From: Gossypium raimondii
Taxonomy: Eukaryota > Streptophyta > Magnoliopsida > Malvales > Malvaceae
Direction: 5' to 3'
Assembly (NCBI RefSeq): GCF_025698545.1
Contig: NC_068569.1
Location: forward strand, 17,112,001 to 17,176,000
DNA length: 64,000 nucleotides
This document shows positions 36,120 to 49,735 of this stretch, piece after piece; within the stretch, counting starts at the first letter, position 1; every line of letters starts with the position of its first letter. Below the pieces are notes generated by a model. That model did not search any database, was not told where the DNA came from, and worked only from the letters and a program-made list of their open reading frames with translations. The position numbers and the translations under genes are program-made.

Positions 36120-39100
36120 TTATGAATCTTCATCGCCTACATTAACAGCATAGTGCCCAAAGTTCCTACCCTGAGTACAAAGAGATACATCACCAGCCAA
36201 TTCACTAATAATCAGTTTGTAGACACAAATCAGAGACACGTACCGCAGATAGCATCCGCTGCTTATTCAATAGCTGGGTTCTTGCTTTGTTGAGGGCTGA
36301 ATTCGGTGACTTGTACATTCTCTGTATCACAGAATCAGAAGAAATCAGTATTACTTTCATACCATTTGATAATTCAATACATGTATATATAAAAGAATGG
36401 AAAACATAATTGATAATTAACATAGCATTGTTCTGTAAAAATGTCATCGCCCACAATAAATTGTAGGCTTAAAATCTTACCTTCTCACCGTTGGACATAT
36501 GTTCACTGCCTAGAAGATTCCTTTTATTTGGAGTGAACCCAAAAATATCTTGTAGGAATTCATTTTCCTGTACAAATGAAACAAAAGAAAGAAAAAGAAA
36601 CCTCTTAATTCACCAGCAAATAAAATACAAGCAATTTGCATAAACATGTGTTTACTTCCTTGAAAGAACACCAACCTGCATGTGTTTAGTGAAGCCTCCA
36701 GCAAGAAAGCACCTCAAAAAGTTCAACTGTTGGATTGAAATTTGAGTATTATTATAAAAAGTAAAGGGCATGTAACTAACAATGGGAAATGGAGAAGTGA
36801 AAGAGAAACCTGAATCAACTGAGACCATGATGATGTCTGCAGTAAGTCCCCACCAATCTTCATTGATGTGTTGGGACTATAACAATCCTAACAACATCAA
36901 GATAACAGTTAACATGAAAGTCCTGAGAACTATGAGTTCACGAAATGAAGGACAATAATACGGTACCTCAAGGAACTCTAACACATCTTTAAACAAGTTC
37001 CTCTGGTTGTTGAGATCTTTCTTGGCAGAACCTTTACCACCAGCTTCCACTGAGAGGTCTCTGACTTGATTCAAAATTTTTCCCTTCAGTCCTTGTATAT
37101 ATGAGAATCCTTCTTTAGATTTATTTCCTTCTGAAACTGAGCCATCACTGGAACCTTTAGTTTCGGCAGCAAATTTTTCTAAGCTTCCCATCTCAAAAAT
37201 TACTGCCAGTGCTTCACCAGCAGCAATGCGGACAGATCGGTCATCCTTATCTAGCAAACTAGACAAATATGTAATGGACCTGCATAAATGGCCAAGACTT
37301 ATTAGTCTATTAAGCCAATCAAGTTGTTCAACATTGTGGTTTTATTTTGTAGTTTCGCAGTATCTATAATTTTCACAAGGTTCATTGACCTGCTCTTTTA
37401 GATATTTCAAATCCCAGAATTGGTTTAGCTGAGATACAAGTGGATTTAGCGGTTCCAAAGACAACAAACTATCAGGGGAAAAAAAAAGGAGAATAAAGTA
37501 TGAAGAGTCCACTTACTCTTGCCAAAGTTTCGGACTAAGCCTCCAACCATCCATGGTTGTCAGAAGAAATGACCACGCAGACACAACTGCTGTTATTACA
37601 GCTGCAGAAGGCTTCACAGCAACCACCTACAAGTCAAAAAAGACATAATCAACCCGCAAATAAAGAAAATGAATAATGCATTAATAGTCATCATGTTCTT
37701 CCAATAACAAGTTATGAGCATCAACCGTATGAACCTTAATAAATCACAATATGCTTTTCAATCAGTCAAAATCAGGCATATATACTTACGTTAGAACCTA
37801 ATTTAGGATGAACCACTTGCCATATAATTTGCATTGATTTTTCTGTATCTTCTGGATCATCGCCCCCAACAAATGTGATGACAGCCATACACTCCAGTAA
37901 CTACAATAAGAAGCCAGGTCATGTGAAACCACAACTGGTTAAACATCATAATACCCACAAAATATTAGAGGTAGGATGAATTCCTATTGAATTTCTCACT
38001 CACTGAAGCTGTCTTAGAAGGATCAGAACCAGATTTAAAAGCCTGTGAAAGAGGAATCATTGATTCTTCCAAAATTTCCCGTGCATTATCTCCTGGACCA
38101 ACAGTTAAGGCCAGCAACCCTACCAAAAAAAAAAACATTAACAGCTTGAATACATACTGAAGCCTTGTGTTTTGATATCTGCATGAGAGCATGATCATTT
38201 GCAAAAGTATTTGAGACTAACCAATGGTATGGGATGCCAAAGATATCTCTTTGCTGGACCCCTTTTTGATAGAATTCAAACACTGATGCAGTAATGTAGC
38301 AAATCTGGACAACAGCCAAAAGTAAACATATTACCAACAAAAGTACAAAGATTCAAGTATTCAAACCGTATGTTCTGCATTACGAGAAATATTTTCACCC
38401 ATACTTACCAATGCTCTTAATAATAGAAAGTAAACGATCTAACAATATGGAATTTGACATACAATAAATTGCTTGATCTCACTATAAAATGCTATCATAG
38501 TTCTTCACATGCCCATTTTTAAGGAACTAATTAAGATATCCTAGTCAGCTCATCACAGCTCAATAAAATCTCACAGAACAATGCCCTTAATCCTCTCTGC
38601 AATTCTTGCAATAGCAAATGCTAGAAAGATGAAAACATTTAGAAAAAAGGAACTTACTTCCTCTCCACGAACTGCTGGCCCTGTTGCAAATTGCTATTGA
38701 AAGCCTCAATAATCACTGCCAAGGCCTTCTCCCGTGTAGAACCCCTTCACCAACAAAAGAGGAAAACAGCAATTCAGCTACATTCAACTCGTAGCATAAT
38801 TATTCTCAAATTCTAGCTAATGTCAAAAACCTAGCAAAGTAGCTAATTTCAACTAACATAATACTGTCCCGGTCACAACAGCAAACAATTAAACCATTCA
38901 AATGCATCAAATTACATCCAGAAAGTTAAAAGAATAAGCAAACAACTACTTCTAACCTCTTTTCATATAAAGCATCAACAGCTTCATCAAGTAAACTATC
39001 CTTATTAAACTCTACTTCTTCAGAAGCAGACACCGACATTCTATCAGAACGCGTGGTTGACGATGAACTTACACTACTATTATCATCGTCACTATCTAAC

Positions 39101-39437
39101 ATCGTCGCATTCTTACGCTGAGTTTTACCTGCCAAATCCAAACAATTCCTTTTAATTCGCAAAAAATAAAAATGACAACTTCAATAAAACGAAACTAAAA
39201 TCAACACCGAACACAACCCAAAACAAATAATATGAAATTCTTTAAACAAGCTTTGACAAAGCCATCAATAATCAACAAGTATTCATATCATTCAGGGATG
39301 ACAACATAATTGGTAAAGTAAGAAAAAGAAAAGCAAAAAGCAAGAGTTAATCAAATTATTCTAGGGCAAAAGAAAAAAAAACAAATTAAAGAAAACGAAA
39401 AGGAAATCAAGAAAAAAATAAACTTACGTTTTCCCAT
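36120..39437 (-). CDS. SAT32: SAT32 / interferon-related developmental regulator (IFRD) protein
   Basis: Thirteen exons: 39437..39428, 39128..38957, 38744..38658, 38304..38222, 38119..38004, 37900..37790, 37626..37517, 37279..36967, 36887..36810, 36726..36676, 36567..36481, 36321..36244 and 36170..36120. They give 448 residues and all phases agree. The first exon is only 10 bp (ATG GGA AAA C) and joins to RKTQRKNATMLDSDDD. A Ser/Asp-rich N-terminus is followed by the alpha-helical IFRD domain (LLALTVGPGDNAREILEES, LLDKDDRSVRIAAGEALAV) and the C-terminal IFRD motif KSPNSALNKARTQLLNKQRM. Arabidopsis SAT32 is reported in salt tolerance and ABA responses, and IFRD proteins are transcription co-regulators. 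Gene order agrees with AT1G27760. Confidence 0.94.
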
Positions 39438-41460
39438 GTTGGAGACGATTCCTATTCGATTGGATTTTACTTTTTTATTATGTCAATAACAGGTAAAAGG
39501 TTGACTAAGAATCTGAAGATGAGAAGAAAGCTTAGAAATTAAAAAACGATCGACAAAACAAAACCGAAGCGAAGAAGAAACCAAACAGATCAACGAAGAC
39601 GATGACGGAAGAGAATCGAATGAGGATGCAGCCATTAAAATTGATCTTAATTTTGTTAGGCGGAGAAATTATCCTAGAAATTATAAACCAAAAGGGGAAA
39701 ACTCTGCGAATCTTAGAGAACCCTGCCTTTTATAAGGAAATGGGAAAAAGTGGGTCACGTTAGGGTGTGGAATTGGGAAAGAGAGTTCTATTACTCTACT
39801 GAAAGAAATATTCAATTTGGGTGGTATGGAATATTCGGGGCCAAGCCAACCTGTAGCCAGTAATTTGTGAAGGATTGACGTGGCATGGTAGGTGTCGTTG
39901 ACTTGACTGGATTGGAAATGGTGCGATCTGATTGGGGATGGCCTGTCGGTATCACGCGCCGAATGGGCCACAAGGCGGCAGTAGGGGTAAGGGAGAGACC
40001 ACGTGTAATTAAGATGAAACACGTGATTTTGAAGGTGAATGCGAATGGATAGGATTGTTGTTTTTTAGATTCTCAGGGTGTAATAAGTGGCTGTCGTAAC
40101 GCAAGGGAACTACACTCTCAAATAAATTTAACTTATTTTTTCTTTTTTTAAATAACCTGCTATTTCTAAATTATTAAAACATCCCCAATTGGGCCTTTTG
40201 TATTCTCTTTAGTCTTTATGGTAACAGAAATACATTGGCTATTGGAGTTAATGGCCCAATAGATTTCAATTGGGCTTTTAAATCTGAGTTGTATTTGCGT
40301 TTTTGTAGCTTTCTAGAAAATAGGAATTTAACTTCATTCTTTTTTATCAATAATTAATGGGTTTGACCCTCACCAAACTCATATTAAAGTGAATCTTCTT
40401 TAGTAATTGCATGCATTAGTTTTGAACATTAATCCTATCTATATTATCTATGAAACATCCAACTGAGTTTAATATTTTTGAATAGAAATTGTATTTATCT
40501 ATTTATGTTACACAATCACATAATTTACAATAGGATACTCAGCTTTCCAGTACAAAGTTGTGGTTCACCATTATCGGCCTTCATCTGTAATGGACAAAAC
40601 TAGCTAGTGGTGTTGGATCGTCTTGTTTTTAATGGTGCCGAAACGCCTAAATATTGGAGATGGACTTGGAAAGCCCAATTAAATATCATAGTTGCTGCGG
40701 ATTTGAGTTGGTGACGATGGGGATGGAGAAAGATAATAAAATTGGAAGCAAAGGAAATAGCCATGTGAGCACACCGCCCATAGGGTGTTTGGGGAGTAGA
40801 AAATTTGAGAGGGATAAGGGGGGAGGCCAGTCAAAACTTCGGGAATCCCAAACTCCTTTCCCTTGTCCCTCCCTGTCTGACTGACTGACTGACTGACTGA
40901 CTGTCTCTGAAATACAAGGTATGCTTAGCAGTCACTTTTGTTGAACGAGATGGCATAAGAGTTAGCGTGTTATTTTTTTTCTTTGTGCGGTTATTACACT
41001 TGTTTGTCAGAAATTTACAAGGCACCAACCACAATCATACAGGGCAGCCCCCCTCCACTCTCCATCCTTTCTGTTATTTTTGCCGTAAATTTCGTTAAGT
41101 GATCTCTGGTATTTATTATAACTCCTATCGCTAGCTTTACGAAAGCTTTCACTCTTTCATTAAGTCATTTAAAAATTAAATAATGCCCAAAAAACAGCCT
41201 GAGTTTTTTATTGGAAGTGGAAGGTTGAAGTTTGAACATGCCTTTGACATTGCAACACCTTCTGGTTCAAAACATCGGAATTCTCTCGAATCATGAACCA
41301 ATGCTTGGGGGTTTAAACATCAATTATGAAGGTCAGTTTAATGAGTACTTTTGTTAATTTTAATTCATATCGGGTTAAACAGGAGACATGCTCATTTTGT
41401 CACTGCCTACATTTACTAGTTTCAGTTTTATCCTGATCAATTTGCTATTATTGTTGAAAT
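39438..41460. other. Intergenic region upstream of SAT32
   Basis: It starts with the SAT32 5' UTR and promoter. The rest has no recognisable gene, and the frames at 39681..40022 and 40654..40884 lack known motifs. A CTGA microsatellite is listed separately. Confidence 0.5.
40877..40903 (+). repeat. (CTGA) microsatellite
   Basis: Nearly seven perfect CTGA units. Confidence 0.9.
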
Positions 41461-41469
41461 ACTGTAGGT

Positions 41470-41730
41470 TTTCTTCCATGGGAGTCCTGAATAATTTCCT
41501 GAACCAGACCATTTGGGTCCTCAGATTCATCAGTGGGTGCCGGATGATGCAACCCAAAATGCAGGGATTGCAAGGGAAAGTCGACATACACCATTCACCC
41601 AAAGAGACTGGCACAGGGCACCAAATGCAGAATGGCCGGTGTAGGAGGCAACAATTTCCCAGCAAACACTGCCCCGATCCCAATTTGCAACCCTCCTTAC
41701 AGTCACCTTTTTAAAGAGGATGCCAATCTA
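41470..41730 (+). other. Possible decayed coding exon
   Basis: A locally GC-richer block with a long plus-strand frame containing the peptide piece PDHLGPQIHQWVPDDATQNA, with stops on either side (near 41490 and 41642). I do not recognise the family, and no clean exon boundaries are visible. It could be a gene relic or chance. Confidence 0.25.
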
Positions 41731-43300
41731 TACTGGTGCTCGGCTTGGCTTTTCCCTAGCAGTGTGTGAGCCCATTTTCACCGTTCTATATATGGACCGG
41801 ATCACAGTGGACGATATATATAAAATAAAAATAAAAAAACGGGGACCATCTTTACGAAATGTATCATCATAGTTGGAAATTCATTGAAAGAGTTTTGGAT
41901 ATTTGATCCCAGAATCACATATCATTGATCGATCTTCGATATCAATGTTTTGACATAAGCAATATTACGCAGATGGCGTGAAGAACCTGACGTTTTGGTA
42001 CACTCATATGACTCTTACATATCATTGTTATGGATCCAGGGGTCACGGTGGGCAGACAAAATTGGATCAAGCATTGATCAAACCGTTCAAATTTATACAT
42101 TAATGGTATAGAAGATCAAGAATGGCAGATAGGAAATCATAATGATAAAACAAATTTAATTTCAAGCAATTAAGCGGCACAAAATCCAAGACAAAAAGGT
42201 TGGGTGTGAAATGGCGTCTACATCTGATGAGTTGCGTGTCATGTGTGCATGTGCTGTAGCTTTCATGTTTTCAATTAATAGTGCTAAAATTATCAATGAT
42301 GAACTGGAGTTTTAATTTGCTAACAATAGATAAACCTCCAAATCAAAGCTCAGCTCCTTCCCATAGTTTCTCTCTCATATTGAAAACCAATCTGCAAAAC
42401 AATGTTTAAAATTATTTCATCTAAATTTAGTGTTTAGAGATTAATTTTATGGTTATAAACACAAGTATTGCATAATTAATTTAGTGTATGATAATAATTT
42501 TATGAAAGTTTCGTGTATAAATCGATTCGATTTTAAATTGAAGGGATTATTAAACATTAATACACTATGATGTAAAATGATTCTGTCTTGTTTAAATTAA
42601 TTCTGTAAAGAAAGACTCAACGGATGACATTAGATCAAGAATAGGGTATAATCTATTTTATTAACTGTATTAATAAATCATAATTAAAATATAAATAATC
42701 TATTGTTTAATCTGTATTTTGTCCAGACTGAAAAGTGAAAAAAGAAATGAAGTCCATGATCCATGATTTTGACAATGACAATGTTCCCTAAAGTTATTAA
42801 CCCGGTACGTAGTCCACCTGACATCAGCATACCGTATTCTTATTGGACCGTGAAATGCACGCTCTATTAACTATAGTAGCCAAAATGTTCGCCCCTCTGA
42901 ATCGGTACTCCCAGTCAAACCTCAGTCCTGAAGAATAAAATAAAATAAGTAACCCAAAAATAAATTTTATTTAAGGAAAACATCTTCTTAAAAAAAGGAG
43001 GATTGGATTTAAAGACAACAGTGAAGATATTGCCCAACAAGCCAAACCAGTTCTTCGTTTCTTTTACTTTCTATTTAATTCTTCTTTTTCAAGCTCTAAT
43101 CCTTAAGGAAGTAAACATTTCTGCTAAATTACAGGGTTTTAGTCAATTATCATTATCTTTGTTTTGGTTTATTTCAAGATTGGTGAAGGTGAACTATATT
43201 TTGTTTTTCTTTATAACATGGAAATATTAGCCGCTTTTGTATTTGATATCCTTTTCTAGATTTGTCTGGAAAAAAAGAGTTAAGGAAAGTTTGTAAAGAA
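41731..43300. other. Upstream region of the D-type cyclin gene
   Basis: AT-rich. It presumably holds the cyclin promoter near its right end. Nothing else is recognisable. Confidence 0.45.
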
Positions 43301-44614
43301 ATGATTTGTAAAATGGAAGGTGATGCTTCTTCGTGCAGTCTTCTTTGCTTAGAAAATGAGACTTTTTTGAAAGAAAAAGAAGAGTCAACTGATGAGAATT
43401 ACATTGCTGAATATGATGAAGAGTGTGTGCAGATGTTATTTGATAGAGAAATGAGTTTTGGGTTCAAGAAGAGTGAACCTTTGGTGCTTTGTAACTACCT
43501 CAAATATGCTCGTTCGGAAGCTATAACGTGGATTCTGAAAGTGAGTTCTTTTTACTTGATTGATTTTTGAGTAAGTTTTGATATTTTTAATTTATTTTGT
43601 CAACTAATGCAGACAAGAGCAGCATTTGGGTTTCGCTGCCAAACAGCTTATTTGTCAATGATTTACTTCGACCGATTCCTTTCGATAAAGTCTATTGCTG
43701 TAAGCTCACTACTCTTTCACATTTTCAAAGCTCGTGATTCCATAATATGTAGTTCTTGTTATTGTTTTATCTGGGTTTTTATTTTCAGAGTGAAAAGTCA
43801 TGGGCAATACAATTATTGTCAATTGCATGTCTCTCATTGGCTGCAAAGATGGAGGAGATAAATGTTCCTCCACTCTCATTGTTTCAGACTGAAGAATTCA
43901 ACTTCGAGAGTAAAACAATTCAGAGAATGGAGCTTTTGGTATTAAATACATTGGAATGGAGACTGAGTTCAGCCACTCCATTTGCTTTTCTTAATTTCTT
44001 CATCAAAAAGATGTGTAAAATATCTCCACCGGATCATTTTATTTCGATTACTGTCCAACTCATTTTCCTTACAATGAAAGGTAGTTATCAATTTAAGCCA
44101 TTTCGATTACTTGTCTTACATTTTTGTTTGAGTTTAATGTTCTTTTTTTGTCTTTGAATATAGAGATAAACTTAATGGAACGTCGGCCTTCTGTTGTTGC
44201 TGTTGCTGCAATATTGAGGACATTGAATAAGAAACTAACACGAAAAGCAATGGAGTGTGCGATGAATTCCCTTTCTTGTGAATTTCTTGAAATTGTGAGT
44301 TCAATTATTTATTTATTTATCCTTTTGTTTTATCAGATATTATATTGTTAGATTTGTGATTGCTTTGTTTGTGGGATTCACAGGAAGATGTGTTTAGGTG
44401 CTACAATTTGATGCAGAAACTAGACACGTTGGACGAACTTAATATACCAAAATCTGAAAATGCAACCCATTCGAGTGCAATCGATGCCGTGGACGATTGT
44501 TCAAGTTCCGGTACAGTTTGCGCCAAAAGAAAAAGGCTGGCATTCAATAAAAATGTGAGCAATAGTGACCAAGTAACTAATGAGAAGCGGCTCTCTGCTG
44601 GAAAAATGCCTTAG
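43301..44614 (+). CDS. CYCD5: D-type cyclin, CYCD5-like
   Basis: Five exons, 43301..43540, 43613..43699, 43789..44080, 44164..44294 and 44384..44614, give 326 residues with consistent phase. The first ATG is at 43301. A second, at 43313, has a better context (A at -3, G at +4) and would remove four residues. Near the N-terminus is the LxCxE motif LLCLE (residues 14-18), which binds retinoblastoma-related protein. The cyclin box follows with RSEAITWILK, YLSMIYFDRFLS, LLSIACLSLAAKMEE and WRLSSATPFAFLNFF. D cyclins activate CDKA at the G1/S transition in the nucleus. The Ser/Asp-rich C-terminus and overall sequence resemble the CYCD5 group, but the subgroup is from memory. Confidence 0.9.
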
Positions 44615-47600
44615 AAGATTTTAGCAGTGGACTGTTACTGCTAATTAGAGGAGTGTGTGTTGTTTTTATTGATTGGTTCATTGAGATGATTTCAAGTTGA
44701 TTGAATGCTTAGAGACAGGGGAAACAGAGATGAAAAAGGAAAATTAAAGATTTGGACAACATATAAAAAGAAAAGCAGATCCTTCTCTTTTTTCATACAC
44801 CGATGCCACCCAAGTACAAAGAAAAGGTCAGAAATGTGGTTTTGAAGGCTGCTGGGAAGAACAGTCATTTGAAGCTTACTGACCTTTTTCCTTTTTCCTA
44901 ATAATTCTTTTATTTTTTTATTTCCATCTTTTTTGGCTTTCTTTTCAGTATGGGGTTTTTATATAATAATGTGTCTGGCAACCCTACCTTTTGATGGGAT
45001 GCTTTTGTTTGAAAGGGTGATAAGAATGTGGGGTGGTGAGAGGGGAAAGAGGGGAAGAGACCTGTTTATTTGATTTGATGCATCTATGTTGCATGTTGGC
45101 CTATCAGGAAAAAAACTACTACTTACATATTTATATTCGTATACTGTAAAGTTATGTGATTGAATTTTTGGTTGGTCTTTTTTTATTATTATTGTTTTCT
45201 TCTTATGAACTAAATTTTTTTACTTAGTCTTATTCCATTTCCAATTTTTTATAAAAATAGATATATTATTATTCTATGCATTATCTTTAAATACTACAAC
45301 TGGGATTAACTTTTGATTATTTTTAATGTAATGTAAGGACAACATAGACCAGATGACGCATTACCCTTTGGTGTTTATGATCAAAGGGTAGAAACAGGCT
45401 AAAATATCGAGAGGGGGAGCATAGTAGTTGGTGGTACTATTTGATAAATTAATATCGACTCGTATTTTAATTTTTTTATCTTTAACTATTTTATATATTT
45501 TAAAATAATTATAATTGAATCCTAAAATAATATCCACGTAAATAAATAAATAAAATTCATTCAAATTTTTTGAAAGCCACCATCAAGATACATTGAATAT
45601 TACATATTAAGGGTGATCAAATCTATAGAGATGAGAAGTAAAAAACACGAGTATCTCCTGACTCTGTACCCATCTTTGACAAGCTTTTCTGTAAATTAGT
45701 CTAAATTTATGGATTTGAAGTAAAAACTCCATTTCTAACAATACAACTTGGGAACGGTACTGTTTCAACTTTGAAACCAAACCGGCCAAAATGTTCCCTC
45801 TTACAGACCCTAAAGTAAAACAGGTGAGTAGAAAACAAAAAGAGTCCACTTCCTAGTAAGATTTATTCGACTGAAACAAAAGCTCTGGGGAGATTAGGTT
45901 GGCGTTTCAGTAGCTACTGCTGGTGGTGAAAGCGAAACTGTTAATAATTTCTTCCCTTTTTTTTTTTTTTTTGAGTCAAAAACAGACAACAAGTACTTGG
46001 TACTTTTCCCTGCCACTCAGTACACTGTTCCATGCGCTATCAGTCTCTTCATCTAACCTCAAATCTCAAATAGTTGAAAAATCTTGGTCTTTCTGCCTTT
46101 TTATATATATCACAGAGCTTCGCTTCAGCCGTTCAGCGTATCCCAACATCCTCGGTCTTTTCTTTTCGTGCATTGAATAACAAAACAATCTGCTTCAAGT
46201 TCAACTGATGGGGCGCGTGGATCTCTCTCTACTGCATCCAGAAAAGCATGTATAATTGTGCTTTGGGTACATTGTGCGTTACTAGGAAAGTTTGGTGCCG
46301 CTGAAATACGATGATCAACCGTATGAGACTTGGCAATAATACTGTACATTGAATGTATAATGAAGTTTAAGAATCTATGTATGATGAATTCAATGAAAGG
46401 ATAGTGGCTATACTAAAGATGAGTTAATATATATCTCAGGTTGGTTTGGTTTTTCCCAAGTATAGACGAGTTTGTGTTTAAGCTTTGCTATTTGTTGCTC
46501 CCTCTCTCTTTTCCCATCCCACTTATTTCCCTATGGGAAGATTTTTAATTTTCATTTATGTGGGACAATCTGAATTGATGAGCCAACCTGATAAAGATGA
46601 TTATCATGAAATTGGAGTAGATTTTAATGGTCTTTATCCAATCATGCTCCTTTATGAGGTTAAAATTGTGTGCAAGAGCATTGAAGATGATGTAGGTGCT
46701 TTGGACTAGCTTTTACCTTACCTTGTATAGAGTCGTTTTGTTATGGTAAAAGGGAAGCGACAACCATGGCAGAAAGTATCGTATCCACCCTCTGGTCATT
46801 GTCATCAGCAAAGATAGCCTAATATGATCCACTCGGACAGATAGCAAGTCCAGTCAAGACTCATCAACCACGCTTACATCATTTCACCAGAATAGGCCTA
46901 AGTACAACTTTGTTTTTACATACAAGTTTGTTACAATTTAGACCATCAATAATTCATGCTGAAAAAAAAAGACCCCTTCAATAAAAATCATGGTAAAAAA
47001 AAAAAAGAGAGCTAATTTCAACTTTATCACAAAGTTGGAATATATGGATGTAATTTCTGTTCCCCTTAATCCCGTATCTGAAAAATAAAATATATTCAAA
47101 AATAAAAAATTCCCCTATTGGACTCGGCCCTTTAATTTTTAGGCTGAGTTTAGCGTTGGAGAAAATGAGCCCATATTGTAACCACAGTTGGCCCTATCCA
47201 GCCCCTAGCACTAGGCCGAACTTATCACATGCATGATTGTATCGAATGTATATGGTGCTAATAAAAAAGAAAAGGATCCCCATCCCATCCGGACAGGCAA
47301 AAAGCTTTTGATATTATTTTATTATGGTTGAGCTAAGTAAACTTTTAGATTTATGGTTTACTTATGTTGGCTTGATAAATTTAGGTCCATTTATCTTTTT
47401 TGAGTTTCGAAGCAACTGGATAATTATGAATGGATAAAAATATCGCACGTGAAGGAATCTAGCTTGGTTTAACGCAATCAAGTAAGTCCAACAAAAGCAA
47501 ATGTAGTTTTTGTTTTAAATACAAAAGAAAAAAAGAAAGCAATCGGCTAATAAAATACGAGCATGGATTTTATTTATATGGTGATGCTGGAGAGGAGGAA

Positions 47601-48700
47601 GGGCCAAAGAGATGAGAAAGCAAATGTGGATATATATACATAAAATTTCAACGACCACTTTGACAGGCACAGAATTAGAAGTGTTGGTTGAAAATCATAG
47701 CATCAACAATCGGATAGAACAGTAACAGACATAGCAAAAATAGATAGGCAGACAAGACATATAATGGGGAAACCCCACCATAAATCCTAAGAATCTCGGA
47801 CACACAAAAAGACAGATAAAAATATATATAAAATGTATGGGTTGAGGTGTTTTTATTTATTGTCGTGGCAAACTCTCCGTTTGGGCATTGGTTGCCTCTC
47901 CACTTCTCAAGTCATTCAACCCATTGCTTTTTTTACTTGGGAGCAATTACAGGAAGTAGACTGATATTTGAACAAAATTTGTAAACATGGACTATAGATG
48001 TGTGATTGGAAATCTTCATTATCGTCGTTATGATTTTACTATTAAAGCTAAAAAAGTACTTGTTGTAGGAGGTTCCAAATTCCAAAGAAAACGTTAACCA
48101 TTCGACTTGTCGGCCTTACAAGCAAAAGCACCAAGTTGCATATCTAATAAGAATTGAACCAACATTTAAACATAAAAATGATTTAAATGACACTTGAATC
48201 TAGTTTTGATAATTGTTAATTTAAGGCAATACATTATTTGCAAATAAAGAGATATATTTTCATGGAAGTTAATGGTTGTGGAAAAGCAGGAAGGACATTT
48301 GTTAAGAAGTAGGTGATTGGAATCAACCCACCTTAAAGTACATCTAATTACAAAGTCAGAGCATAAAAATACAAATGGGAGGCGTGATATACCAACTCGC
48401 ATGCCACAAAAGTTAGAATCTTACAATATCTTTATTAATCTCTTATCTTTTTAATAATTATCTTGGAAGGGCTAAATGAGAAAGAGAGGGCATCACAGCA
48501 CTGGAATAAAAAAAGGAAGACCAGAAAAGAAATTGTGTCATCATGTCGAAATTTTATTTTTAGTTCAACAATAAGGGTTAACTTGGTTATTTTTTTCCCT
48601 TCAATTTCCCATTCATCAAGATTTTATTCTCATGCCCTTAGGAGTACATGGTTACTAGAGAATGCATAACAAGTTCATTGAATTCTTACAATAAAAACTA
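44615..48700. other. Gene-poor intergenic DNA
   Basis: The cyclin 3' UTR lies at the left. The remainder is AT-rich with poly-A and poly-T tracts (for example near 45960 and 46990). Short frames such as 46485..46709 and 46125..46349 carry no known motif. Confidence 0.45.
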
Positions 48701-48715
48701 CGGTGTTTTTTTTTA

Positions 48716-49735
48716 AATAATATAAAAATAAATTAATTACGTAAATGGTATGGGTCATAAATTATTTATGAAAATGGTATGTTTGTTACAATAACTCACA
48801 CTATCATATTATTGTGCCATAACACCACTTAAAAAAATGTTACACTCAAGATTAAATTATTACCGCAAAAAAAAAATTTTACATGATGCCGTCCTAAGCT
48901 AAAGCGACACCAAAATTATATCTTATTTTCTCGTATTTTTTAATTGTATATGGTTAAAACAATAAATCAATGCCACTGCATAGTGATGCAACACCACTTT
49001 CCACAATATGTTGGAAATTGGGGGAAGAAAACATGGGGAATTGAGAAGAATCAAGAAAAATAAATAAATAAAATGGTGTTGCTACACCAATGGCTAATGA
49101 GAAGTCAAACACCTATTTAGGGTGGGTTTGGATCGGCGATTGGGTGTGGTGCGGTGCGTTTTGCTTATTTTTTATTTCACGCTACAGTATCTAATCTCAT
49201 CGCTACCGCTGTTTTTACACTAACGACAGGTAAATGCACCGCCCATCCAAACTCACCCTTAATGATCTCATATAAATTTCACTAGTTCAATTTAAACCCA
49301 GAACAATTTCCTAAATCCCAAATAAGATCAATTCTCAAAATCCCAACAAGAAAAAAAAATCAGTTTTCTAAATCTCACCGAGATTTTCTTTTTGTTATCA
49401 AGACACCATTTTATTTATTTATTCCCTAATTCTCCCCAATTCCAAATCTTTTCTCCCCCAATTCCCGACATGTTGTGAAAAGTGGTGTCACGTTACCGTG
49501 TAACAACACCACTTTATTATTTTGATCATATACAATTTGAATACAAGAAAATACAGTATAATTTTGGTGTCACTTACATAAAATATTTTTTCTGCTATAA
49601 TAATTTGGTCATGGTTGCAAAATTTTTCGAAGTGGTGTCGCGGCACAGGAATGCGAAATTATGAGTTATTGTAACAAACGTACCGTTTTCATAAATAATC
49701 TTCAACCCATGCCATTTACGTAATTAATTTGTTTT
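48716..49735. mobile_element. Long inverted-repeat (foldback-like) element
   Basis: The left arm (about 48716-49095) pairs with the right arm (about 49402-49735) as an imperfect inverted repeat. Examples are AAATTAATTACGTAAATGG at the left end and its complement at the right end, and the AATAAATAAATAAAATGGTG phrase on the inner side of both arms. Arm identity looks like 75-80% by eye. The centre holds a separate Tourist-like MITE. No coding region is present. It may be a Mutator-like or foldback element, class not determined. Confidence 0.75.
49120..49258. mobile_element. Tourist-like (PIF/Harbinger) MITE, 139 bp, nested
   Basis: The ends are GGGTGGGTTTGGAT and, inverted, GGGTGAGTTTGGAT. It is flanked on both sides by TTA (49117-49119 and 49259-49261), the target duplication typical of PIF/Harbinger elements. 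It lies in the loop of the larger inverted repeat. Confidence 0.85.

Noticed and set aside
39681-40022. A 113-residue minus-strand frame upstream of SAT32
   Set aside because: It falls in the expected SAT32 promoter and 5' region and has no recognisable domain.
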